A stretch of DNA of 35,176 bases from Flavobacteriales bacterium (GTDB lineage Bacteria > Bacteroidota > Bacteroidia > NS11-12g > UBA955), in the NCBI GenBank assembly GCA_947463095.1, contig CANHRE010000025.1, positions 1-35,176 of the forward strand, given 5' to 3'. Of this stretch, positions 16,782-23,874 are shown piece after piece. The notes under the pieces are model-generated. The model was not told the DNA's origin and made no database searches. It saw only the letters and a list, made by a program, of their open reading frames with translations. Position 1 is the first letter of the stretch. Each line of letters starts with the position of its first letter. The translations under genes were made by a program, and so were the position numbers.

Positions 16782-16812
16782 TTGCAGGGTGGGGAAAGCC
16801 TTTTTATTTTCG
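16782..16812 (+). promoter_or_regulatory. Promoter of tRNA-Lys: TTG, 20 bases, TATTTTCG
   Basis: A -33 TTG (16782-16784) and a -7 TATTTTCG (16805-16812) are 20 bases apart, fitting the Bacteroidota promoter except for C in place of the third conserved T. Predicted transcription start near 16816, about 15 nt before the mature tRNA. Confidence 0.6.
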
Positions 16813-16830
16813 CACCCTCGTTTTGAGGAT

Positions 16831-16903
16831 GATTTCGTAGCTCAGTTGGTAGAGCAATACACTTTTAATGTATGGGTCCTGGGTTCGAGTCCCAGCGAAA
16901 TCA
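16831..16903 (+). tRNA. tRNA-Lys (anticodon TTT)
   Basis: 73 nt cloverleaf: acceptor GATTTCG (16831-16837) pairs with CGAAATC (16896-16902), A73 discriminator; D arm GCTCAGTTGGTAGAGC; anticodon stem ATACA/TGTAT with loop CTTTTAA, anticodon TTT at 16864-16866; T arm CTGGG-TTCGAGT-CCCAG. The 3' CCA is not encoded and must be added by the CCA enzyme. Confidence 0.98.
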
Positions 16904-16905
16904 CG

Positions 16906-16941
16906 AACACAAGGTCACCATGGGTGGCCTTGTGTTGTTTT
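16906..16941 (+). terminator. Intrinsic terminator after tRNA-Lys
   Basis: A 14-bp stem (16906-16919 with 16923-16936, one T-G pair) with a 3-nt loop, followed by GTTTT. Starts 3 bases after the tRNA. Confidence 0.85.
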
Positions 16942-17025
16942 AGGCCCCAGCCAAAAAACTTCCTTCCGAAGTAAGTGCCTGATGCATCGCCGGACATTTG
17001 CTCCCCCTTGAGTTCACATTTAGGG

Positions 17026-17053
17026 TTGAAAACCTTGTTTTGCGGTATTTTTC
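17026..17053 (+). promoter_or_regulatory. Promoter-like TTG / TATTTTTC
   Basis: TTG (17026-17028), 17 bases, then TATTTTTC (17046-17053), one mismatch from TAnnTTTG. Fits a leader of about 26 nt to ATG 17083. Confidence 0.4.
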
Positions 17054-17082
17054 CGGACAAATGCGCTATGTTTGATCATACC

Positions 17083-17571
17083 ATGAATAGGGTTCATCAC
17101 TTTTGTGCATGCCGGCTGTTCCTTCTCATCAGCGGCATTTCGACTGCCCAGGCACAGCATTCGTTGCTGTCTTCCGGAGCAACCGCAGTTCATGCTTCAG
17201 GGTCAGTGTCTTACTCTGTTGGTCAGATGAATTATACCAATGCCACTCAAAGTGCGGGCTCGCTGCAACAGGGGGTACAACAGCCCTGGATCCTGCTGCC
17301 CTCGCCGGTGTGGGAACCGCTCAGCGATTTTAACCTTACGGTGTTTCCCAATCCCGCCGGAAATCATCTTTATCTGACGGGGTCTTCCGTTCCCGTTCAG
17401 GGTTATCTTGAATTGTTCAGCATGCAGGGTTCTCTGCTCCGCCGGGAAGAAATCAGACCCAGGTATGCTGCCGGATTATCCTTGCAGGGCCTGCCGTCCG
17501 GAAGCTATTTTCTTAAGATTTACAGCCATCAAACGCTCATTCATACCGCAACACTTATCAAAAGTTTATGA
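17083..17571 (+). CDS. Secreted protein with type IX sorting domain
   Basis: 162 residues from ATG 17083, chosen because it gives a clean signal peptide (to STAQAQ); the frame is open further upstream to 16975 across the promoter-like region. Mature part begins HSLLSSGATAVHASGSVSYSVGQ, a pattern frequent in Bacteroidota surface proteins. The last 80 residues form a type A C-terminal sorting domain (LTVFPNPAGNHLYL, ELFSMQGSLL, GLPSGSYFLKIYS, TLIKSL), predicted to direct export by the type IX system and attachment through PorU, part of which lies at the right end of this window. The stop overlaps the next gene's start as ATGA. Confidence 0.88.
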   Translation: MNRVHHFCACRLFLLISGISTAQAQHSLLSSGATAVHASGSVSYSVGQMNYTNATQSAGSLQQGVQQPWILLPSPVWEPLSDFNLTVFPNPAGNHLYLTGSSVPVQGYLELFSMQGSLLRREEIRPRYAAGLSLQGLPSGSYFLKIYSHQTLIHTATLIKSL

Positions 17572-19547
17572 GGAAGAAAATTTACCTGTTATTCAGTGCA
17601 CTTACAAGCTGCTTTGCAGGCCTGCGGGCCCAGGCTCCCCAGCGCTTCTCCTACCAGGCCGTGGTGCGCGATGCAGCCGGAGCCCTGCTCAGCAATAAGT
17701 CCGTCGGACTTGAGGTGAAAATTCGCCAGGGAACAGCCACCGGCACAGTGAATTACCACGAAACGCATGTGCTCACTTCAAACAGCAATGGACTGGTAAC
17801 GGCTGAAATAGGCAGCGGAACCGTACAGGCAGGGTCTCTATCAGCCATAGACTGGTCTAAAGGCCCCTATTTCATGGAAACAGGAATAGATCCCAAGGGT
17901 GGAGCCTCCTATGTAATTCAAAGTACTGTACCCATGATGAGTGTGCCCTACGCGCTCTATGCAGCCCGGGCTGCTTCTGCCGATAAAACGCCGGCGGTGA
18001 TTGCCGGCAGGGGGCTTACGCGCAGCGGTGATACCTTACAGGCGGCCAATGCTGCAGCCCTTTGGAATGCACAGTCTTTGCAGGGCAGGAATGTCTCTTC
18101 AACGGCTCCGGCTTCCGGTGATGCGCTGAAATGGGACGGTACGGTTTGGGCGCCCGCCAAAGACCTAACCGGAACCGGAGGAGGTACGAACTATATCATG
18201 GGCAAAGGATTGTTTCAGGTGAAAGACACTTTGTTTGCTGCGTTTTCCCAGCCATTTTGGAATGCTGCTTCGCTGCGTTCAGGCCTGATTTCAACAGCCA
18301 TTCCGGCAAAGAATGATGTGCTTCAGTGGGATGGCAGTGTTTGGAAACCTGCTACCCTGAGCACAGGCAGCAGCTTCACCGCAGGTGTAGGCCTGGTGAT
18401 GAATGGCAGCACCCTCGATGCGCGCAGCGGCAGCCCCTTGTGGAACGCAGGTTCTTTGCAGTCCTTCGGCATTTCATCTTCCACACCCGCCAAAAGCGAT
18501 GTGTTGCAATGGGATGGAAGCGCCTGGAAACCTTCGCGGCTCGTAGGCATCAACCCGCCGGTAGCGCGCACCGGACTGACCCAAAGCGGCGATACGCTTG
18601 ATGCGTTAACCGGAACAGCACTTTGGAATGCCTCCCGCCTGCAGGATAATCCGATATCTTCGAATACACCATCCACCAATGATGTGCTCAAATGGAACGG
18701 CTCAGCCTGGGCGCCGGGAACGGTCAGCGCAGGTACCACTATTTCTTGTAGTTCGAGTTCCAATACATCCTATACAGTGCGCGGCACCGGCAGTGGTTAT
18801 GAATGTACCGATGCCATCTGGATCACTTCGGGGAAGCTGGTGGGTATTGGCACCACGTCGCCCAGTTCTTCCTTTGACCTGAGCATCGGCACGGCTGGTT
18901 TTCTTGTTAATGGCAGCACCACCACATCGAATATTGCCGGAAGGCTGAGGATAGGTTCTACCACCAGCACGAGTTACGAGCTCCAGGTGGACGGTGATGC
19001 CTACGTAACTTCAGGCATTCGGGTGGGTACTACAACAGCTCCTGCCACCGGCGGTATTATGGCTAATGGCATCATCGAAACCAACCAGCGCTATGTGATG
19101 AATTCCAGCACTACAGGTTCAGGCACCGCAGTGGTGCGCACCAGTGCAGGGGAGCTTCGACCGCAATCTTCAACAAGACATGTGAAGGATCATATCCGCG
19201 ACCTGCAGATGTCCAAGAATGCGCTTTTTGGCCTGCGGCCTGTAGTATATAATCTGAAGCCGGCCCTGGGCGGGCAGCAGGAAGTAGGATTGATTGCAGA
19301 AGAAGTAGCAGAGGTGATGCCTGACCTGGTTGTTTATGGTCCGGAGCGCCAGTGGATAGGGGAAACTGGGGTGGCTGCTACAGATGCGCAGGGCAGGGAA
19401 ATCACCAATCCGAACAATATGGTGCCCTATTCGGTGCATTACGATCGTTTACCCGTTTATCTGCTGATGGTCATCAAGGAACAGGAAAGCCGCATCAATG
19501 CGCTGGAACAGCGCCTGCAGGCCTTAGAAGCAAAGGTGGGCAGGTAA
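17568..19547 (+). CDS. Tail-fibre-like protein with repeats and S74 chaperone domain
   Basis: 659 residues. Signal peptide to LRAQ (about 22); N-terminal domain (25-135) with FSYQAVVRDAAG, common in Bacteroidota fibre-like proteins; four repeats (about 148-383); a second beta region with GKLVGIGTTSP and ELQVDGDAYV, typical of trimeric fibres; then a peptidase S74 intramolecular chaperone (about 534-640: SSTRHVKDHIRDL, GLRPVVYNLKP, GLIAEEVAEVMPDLV, VHYDRLPVYLLMVIKEQ) and a short terminal coiled coil. S74 domains promote trimerisation and often self-cleave at a Ser before the K; cleavage here is not shown. No type IX sorting signal is visible, unlike its co-translated neighbour. Confidence 0.88.
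   Translation: MRKKIYLLFSALTSCFAGLRAQAPQRFSYQAVVRDAAGALLSNKSVGLEVKIRQGTATGTVNYHETHVLTSNSNGLVTAEIGSGTVQAGSLSAIDWSKGPYFMETGIDPKGGASYVIQSTVPMMSVPYALYAARAASADKTPAVIAGRGLTRSGDTLQAANAAALWNAQSLQGRNVSSTAPASGDALKWDGTVWAPAKDLTGTGGGTNYIMGKGLFQVKDTLFAAFSQPFWNAASLRSGLISTAIPAKNDVLQWDGSVWKPATLSTGSSFTAGVGLVMNGSTLDARSGSPLWNAGSLQSFGISSSTPAKSDVLQWDGSAWKPSRLVGINPPVARTGLTQSGDTLDALTGTALWNASRLQDNPISSNTPSTNDVLKWNGSAWAPGTVSAGTTISCSSSSNTSYTVRGTGSGYECTDAIWITSGKLVGIGTTSPSSSFDLSIGTAGFLVNGSTTTSNIAGRLRIGSTTSTSYELQVDGDAYVTSGIRVGTTTAPATGGIMANGIIETNQRYVMNSSTTGSGTAVVRTSAGELRPQSSTRHVKDHIRDLQMSKNALFGLRPVVYNLKPALGGQQEVGLIAEEVAEVMPDLVVYGPERQWIGETGVAATDAQGREITNPNNMVPYSVHYDRLPVYLLMVIKEQESRINALEQRLQALEAKVGR
18009..18716 (+). repeat. 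Four degenerate in-frame repeats of about 61-65 codons
   Basis: Within the tail-fibre-like gene the protein unit GLTxSGDTLxA...LWNAxxLQxxxISSxTPAxxDVLxWDGSxWxP recurs four times; WNA lies at residues 166, 231, 292 and 353 (spacing 65, 61, 61). DNA copies have diverged, so the expansion is old or under diversifying change. Confidence 0.85.
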
Positions 19548-19570
19548 ACTGCCTGAAAAAGAAAAGCGAT

Positions 19571-19984
19571 TTAGAAAGGGAGGTCTTCGGTCATGCCTGG
19601 ACCCTCCACCGAGCTGCCGTCTTCAGGTGCAGCGGGAGTATGCGTAGCAGGTGGATAGGCTGGTGCATCATATGAAGCACTGCCCTGATAGGGCTGCTGC
19701 GATTGAGCATCGCCTCCGCGGGCTACTTTCCAGGCCTTAACTTCAGTATACCAGCGGCCATTGTATTCGCGGCTCTCAACGTCGAAACTTACGGTTAACT
19801 CCTCATCCTGACGGATGTTGAAGGAATCTACCTTGTCGCCCCATACATTAAAGCATACTTTTTTCGGGTATTGTCCGGGGATTTCCAGAATATACTCCTG
19901 CTTTTTCCATTGGTTGCCGTTGCGGCCTTCGCCTTGTTGCATGGGCAATACTTGGACTACCCTTCCTTTCAATTCTAAAGACAT
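19571..19984 (-). CDS. DUF3127 OB-fold-like protein with SSB-like tail
   Basis: 137 residues. MSLELKGRVVQVLPMQQGEGRNGNQWKKQEYILE and YPKKVCFNVWGDKVD are the signature of DUF3127, a Bacteroidota family of OB-fold-like proteins. After a Q/P/A-rich linker (about 95-130) it ends in MTEDLPF, resembling the acidic DDDIPF tip by which SSB recruits repair proteins. A nucleic-acid role is suggested by that layout but untested; it is not the main SSB, which has a longer core. No signal peptide. A near-consensus box CATCTTTG (19990-19997) ends 5 bases before the ATG. Its stop converges with the fibre gene 23 bases away. Confidence 0.85.
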   Translation of the reverse strand: MSLELKGRVVQVLPMQQGEGRNGNQWKKQEYILEIPGQYPKKVCFNVWGDKVDSFNIRQDEELTVSFDVESREYNGRWYTEVKAWKVARGGDAQSQQPYQGSASYDAPAYPPATHTPAAPEDGSSVEGPGMTEDLPF

Positions 19985-19989
19985 AATGG

Positions 19990-19997
19990 CAAAGATG
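19990..19997 (-). promoter_or_regulatory. Near-consensus -7 box CATCTTTG
   Basis: One mismatch from TAnnTTTG; ends 5 bases before ATG 19984 on the minus strand, predicting a 0-2 nt leader. Confidence 0.35.
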
Positions 19998-20139
19998 ACA
20001 CCATCATCCGATAGTTTATCCTCCAGTTATCCATATTTGGGCTGAGCCTTCGGCAGCGTTGCTGCGGCCTTCTGTGCTTGCGTTGCGCTGAAAAAACAAC
20101 CCTGTTTGACGTATGCCATGCCAATGCATATCAAAACAT

Positions 20140-20147
20140 TAATTTCG
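20140..20147 (+). promoter_or_regulatory. Variant -7 box TAATTTCG
   Basis: Matches TAnnTTCG, the variant seen at tRNA-Lys; ends 4 bases before the GTG start at 20152. The TAA of the box is also the in-frame stop that limits the gene upstream. Confidence 0.35.
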
Positions 20148-20151
20148 ACCT

Positions 20152-20922
20152 GTGTTTTTCGTGCTCTCTAAACTGCTGGTCTTTCTCATCCGGCCGCTTA
20201 CCTGGATGATGGTTTGCGGTCTTTGGGCCATCTTTACGCGCAATCCGCAGCGCAGGCGAAACCTGCTTATCGCCTCCGTGCTGGTGTTGTTCCTGTTTGG
20301 CAACGGTGTATTGTTCAACGAATGTGCCTATGCCTGGGAGGCAGAGGCGGACAGCAGCGTGATGAAATCGGATAAACCATACAGCGTGGCCCTGGTACTG
20401 GGTGGCTATGCCGCCTGGGATGCTGGTAGAAAGCGCGCTCAGCTGTCGGAGGCCGCAGATCGGCTGTATTACCCTATAGCTTTATATCATGAGCAGAAGG
20501 TGCGCAAGCTCTTGCTCACCGGAGGCAGCGGTTCCCTGATGCAGCGTCAGCGCAGCGAAGCCCTGTATAGCCGAGAGCTGCTGCTCCGCGCGGGTGTTCA
20601 CGACAGTGATATCATCATAGAAGCGGCCAGCCGCAATACCTTCGAAAATGCTCGGTTCAGTAAAAAATGCTGCGACAGTCTTCATCTGAAAGGTCCGTAC
20701 CTGCTGGTAACAAGCGCCTCACATATGCCCCGCGCTGCCGCCTGCTTTCGCAAGGCAGGTATGGATTTCAACCCTTATCCGGTGCACTTCTTGAGCCGTA
20801 CTTCCGGCAGCTATGAATTTAAAGACTGGTTCTTACCCTCTTCTGAAGTGCTCTTCCACTGGGAGCTGCTTGTGAAAGAGTGGGTGGGCATGCTGGCTTA
20901 TCAGTTCAGCGGCAAAATCTGA
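20152..20922 (+). CDS. DUF218 / ElyC-SanA-YdcF-like membrane protein
   Basis: 256 residues. Two N-terminal membrane helices (about 4-27 and 38-58) as in ElyC, then a periplasmic DUF218 domain with VALVLGGYAAW (about 79-89), KLLLTGGSGSL, SRNTFENARFSK and VTSASHMPRAAACF. ElyC of E. coli affects envelope and undecaprenyl-phosphate metabolism; function here is inferred. Start is GTG 20152 because an in-frame stop sits at 20140-20142 and no ATG precedes the first membrane helix; GTG 20161 is an alternative. Converges with the SGNH gene with 2 bases between stops. Confidence 0.85.
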   Translation: MFFVLSKLLVFLIRPLTWMMVCGLWAIFTRNPQRRRNLLIASVLVLFLFGNGVLFNECAYAWEAEADSSVMKSDKPYSVALVLGGYAAWDAGRKRAQLSEAADRLYYPIALYHEQKVRKLLLTGGSGSLMQRQRSEALYSRELLLRAGVHDSDIIIEAASRNTFENARFSKKCCDSLHLKGPYLLVTSASHMPRAAACFRKAGMDFNPYPVHFLSRTSGSYEFKDWFLPSSEVLFHWELLVKEWVGMLAYQFSGKI

Positions 20923-20924
20923 AG

Positions 20925-22529
20925 CTAGCGCGTTTTGTAAATAAGCAGCGTCTGTCCGATGCGGATGCGCGTTCCCGATATTCGATTCCATTGCTGTAAC
21001 TGCTTCACAGTAACATGATATTTACGCGCCAGGTAGGAAAGTGTTTCACCGCTCTTAACCTTATGGCGGATTACCTGTTTCTTCTTCACCTGAGGCGCAT
21101 AGGTAACCACTTTCTGCGGTGGCCGCACGGTGACCACGGCATTGCTCGCGCTGGAATCGACGGTGGGTGGTAGCGCCTTGCGGATGCTATCAAGCGAGAA
21201 TACCAGCGAGTCGTACAGTTCTTCATCGAGCAAAACAGATTGGGTTCTCAGAAAGGCATCAAACAGCAGTTCTCCCTTTAAGGAATATCCCTTTTTTGTC
21301 AGATGAATCATGTCTTGCTGGGCCAGGCCACTGCTCACCCAACGTGCAATGCTGCTGTTGCCTCCGGCTATCCAGTACCAGTCGTAAAGGGCACAGTTTT
21401 GTTCACGGGCTATTTTGCGAATCAGGTCTGAAAACTGCACTCCTGCTTCCAGCTTGCGGCCCTTGCGCATCATGTCCTGCGTGGTGGTAAGCAGAATGCA
21501 GGCCTGTGGGCAGACAGCGCGTATGTTGGCGATAATTTGTACAATTTCCGATTCCAGTTCAGGCTTTATATGGTCGTCGTAGAGGTAGTCGTTGGTGCCG
21601 TAATCCAGAACCACCAGGTCGGGGTCCAGGGTGGGCAGATGGTTCATAAAGAGTTTCTGGTAGAGTGGTGCATTGAAGCGTGCGCCACCAATGCCTGCCG
21701 AGTGGATGATGGCCCCTCCGGCATGGCTGCTCTCCAAACTCATGCCGTAAAACTCGAATTCCTCTTGCAGGGGCGAGGTTTTCTCTACCCTCAGGCTGAA
21801 CCCGTTTTGCAGGGGCGGCAGGTTGTTGATTTCGATATAAGGCATGGTATCGCCTTCAATATCTGAGCGATATAGTTCTTCGCCTTCGTCTGTGCTGATC
21901 CAAACAGAATAGCTGTAGGGCGATTTCTTGCAAAAAATGCGCAAGGTATTGTAGTGGGCGGGAATCGTTTCGGCGAAGCGGATGCTGAAACTGGCTGTGG
22001 AATCGTTGGTGCGGCAGGTGGCACCGCAAACGCCAAGTGTATATTTAGGCAGCGGTTCGATGCTTCGGGAGGCCGTCCAGGCGCCCTGATGGCTGGAAGA
22101 ATAGGCTACCGAGGAATAGGTTTTTGCCGTGGAAAAGGGAAACATCAGGCCTCGACCACCTTGCCCAAGGAGGTCCTGGAAACGCTTCCGAAGCACTCCA
22201 GGGAAAATATCGGGCTGTATGTGTGAATCACCGAGGTGCAAAATGCTCACACGGGTTGAATCGGCCGATTCCCATGCGCGGTAAAAGCGCTCTATGGCAT
22301 CGCGATGATAAAACTGAATGGCGTTCAATTCAGGGTCTATCCAAGGATAGGCATCCGTCAAGGTCTGCGCCTTTAGCGGTTCAGCCGCGACAAGAAACAA
22401 GGCCTGCATCATCAGCAATCGGTTTAAAAGCAGTCGTTTTCCTTTTGAAGGCATGCCAATGCAGGAACAAAGACCGTTCCGCAGCGCGCTTTGGAATACG
22501 TTCTTAACTGGATGGATCGGATGGATCAT
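20925..22529 (-). CDS. Secreted SGNH-family protein with C-terminal LysM
   Basis: 534 residues. The start at 22529 forms TAATG with the previous stop; ATG 22454 would give a better signal peptide (KGKRLLLNRLLMMQALFLVAAEPLKAQ). SGNH blocks: GDSH (S102), G280 area, GTND (N313), and QDMIHLT (D406, H409), so all catalytic residues are present. Residues about 488-532 form a LysM (HKVKSGETLSYLARKYHVTVKQLQQWN), which binds peptidoglycan. It is the last gene of a cassette with MBOAT and DHHW genes, whose relatives move acetyl groups across the membrane. Acting as an O-acetyltransferase or esterase on the wall is inference from the domain combination. Confidence 0.85.
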   Translation of the reverse strand: MIHPIHPVKNVFQSALRNGLCSCIGMPSKGKRLLLNRLLMMQALFLVAAEPLKAQTLTDAYPWIDPELNAIQFYHRDAIERFYRAWESADSTRVSILHLGDSHIQPDIFPGVLRKRFQDLLGQGGRGLMFPFSTAKTYSSVAYSSSHQGAWTASRSIEPLPKYTLGVCGATCRTNDSTASFSIRFAETIPAHYNTLRIFCKKSPYSYSVWISTDEGEELYRSDIEGDTMPYIEINNLPPLQNGFSLRVEKTSPLQEEFEFYGMSLESSHAGGAIIHSAGIGGARFNAPLYQKLFMNHLPTLDPDLVVLDYGTNDYLYDDHIKPELESEIVQIIANIRAVCPQACILLTTTQDMMRKGRKLEAGVQFSDLIRKIAREQNCALYDWYWIAGGNSSIARWVSSGLAQQDMIHLTKKGYSLKGELLFDAFLRTQSVLLDEELYDSLVFSLDSIRKALPPTVDSSASNAVVTVRPPQKVVTYAPQVKKKQVIRHKVKSGETLSYLARKYHVTVKQLQQWNRISGTRIRIGQTLLIYKTR

Positions 22530-23872
22530 TATTGGGGGGATGCGCTTTGGGAAGAATCTGAATTAGGTTTTGCCGGGGCCTGTGGTTTTGGTCTGTTGAC
22601 CGGCGATGAAGCTGCTTTGGAATGCATGATGTGCTGCAGCCTTTTGATATGCCAGGATGTATTGGCAGAAAAAGAGCCATAGGTGATCAGTACGTCGGTA
22701 ATCCCCGCTTCTTTAATAAGTGGCAGCACACCTTTTTCGTAATAGCGGTAATCCACAATGTACACCTCATCGAAATGGGGTACGAAGAACACCGAATAAG
22801 GATTGCCGTAAGAATTTTTGATGATGAGCAACTTCCTGCCGCTTTCGGCGTTGGTTTTAATCTGCATTAACGGATAATCCCCTCCCAAAAACACGGAATA
22901 GGCATTGGGGCCTGAAGCAAAACCTGCCAGCAGCGAGCTGCTTAGGGGCTTGTTAGGGCTGGTTTTGGTGTACACCTTGGTGCTGTATTGTCCCGGAACC
23001 TGGTAGTAATCCACAAAGTCTTTGCGTTCCAGTAGTTTGGGGTCGCGGGTCAGCCAATACAAAGAGCCCAGGAAGCCATTAATGGTTTTCTTCTGCATCG
23101 ACTCCAGTTCATTGGGGATGATGCCCATCTTATCGCAGGTGGCGCGATAGGCATAGTAGGCGCCCAGTGCCGTCCAGTGGTGGTCTGTGTTAAAGTACAG
23201 GTATTCCTGCTTGTGGGCAGCCAGCGCACTGATGGCATCTACGGAACTTATCTCAGGATTGAGGTTGTTGTATATGGTGGCAATATTGTCCTTTTCTGAA
23301 CGTGCCATTTTTCGATACGAAGCAGGTATGTAGAATTCACCGGCTGTAGGTGCCACCATGCAATAGGTTTTTACGCCGGGGGATAAAGCTGCTGCAAAGT
23401 TGTTGATGCCGGCGGCGCAAGCTTTGGCCATCTTTTCAGAGCCTCCAAAAACCTGCATGGCCATATTGTTATAAATAATCAGGCCTTTGCTCACCTCTGC
23501 CGTTAGGCTGGCATCATCGCCGGAATCTTTAGTCTGCACTTCCTGCTTAAGGTGTGGTGCCGCCATGCCAGGTTTTTTCTCCGTGCTGTAAAAGCTCACC
23601 TCTTCCGATTTTCTGCCCCGTGCATGCTGCATGGCAAACGCTGTGTTTAAGAAGCTTTGCCTCCAGGGGAAGTTGTCGGCGTAATACAGTTCAAGGCTGT
23701 CGGTATAGGTCCCGTGTTTCAACGATGGCCAACTGTAGGCAGGCAGCGGCGTAAGCGCGCGTTTCTCGTCCAGACTCACTGCTTTTTTTTGCTCTACCAG
23801 GGAATACACACCAAGGCCGGCAAGGAACAGCGTGAACGAAACAACCTGCAGGTAATAAGCTCTTTGTTTCAT
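22529..23872 (-). CDS. DHHW-family / AlgX-AlgJ-like protein
   Basis: 447 residues. One N-terminal membrane helix (about 8-26), then the N-terminal pattern EKRALTPLPAYSWP...YYADNFPWRQSFL seen in AlgJ/AlgX-like acetyl carriers, and the active-site motif D230-H231-H232-W233 followed by TALGAYYAY. In AlgX-like enzymes the D-x-H pair works with a Ser in a later GxSY/GGDY-like segment; here LLAGFASGPNAYSVFLGGDYP and LIIKNSYGNP (with the candidate Ser) match. Exported acyltransferase is the likely role. Two bases follow the MBOAT stop, and the next gene starts on its stop. Confidence 0.9.
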   Translation of the reverse strand: MKQRAYYLQVVSFTLFLAGLGVYSLVEQKKAVSLDEKRALTPLPAYSWPSLKHGTYTDSLELYYADNFPWRQSFLNTAFAMQHARGRKSEEVSFYSTEKKPGMAAPHLKQEVQTKDSGDDASLTAEVSKGLIIYNNMAMQVFGGSEKMAKACAAGINNFAAALSPGVKTYCMVAPTAGEFYIPASYRKMARSEKDNIATIYNNLNPEISSVDAISALAAHKQEYLYFNTDHHWTALGAYYAYRATCDKMGIIPNELESMQKKTINGFLGSLYWLTRDPKLLERKDFVDYYQVPGQYSTKVYTKTSPNKPLSSSLLAGFASGPNAYSVFLGGDYPLMQIKTNAESGRKLLIIKNSYGNPYSVFFVPHFDEVYIVDYRYYEKGVLPLIKEAGITDVLITYGSFSANTSWHIKRLQHIMHSKAASSPVNRPKPQAPAKPNSDSSQSASPQ

Positions 23873-23874
23873 CC

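Noticed and set aside
16755-16785. GCAACT...AGTTGC hairpin after the GNAT gene
   Set aside because: A 6-bp stem with a long A/T-rich loop and no T-run; it also overlaps the tRNA promoter, so a terminator call is not supported.
17568-19547. Prophage remnant suggested by the tail-fibre-like gene
   Set aside because: Signal peptide, absence of any other phage gene and co-translation with a type IX cargo protein point to a chromosomal surface protein.
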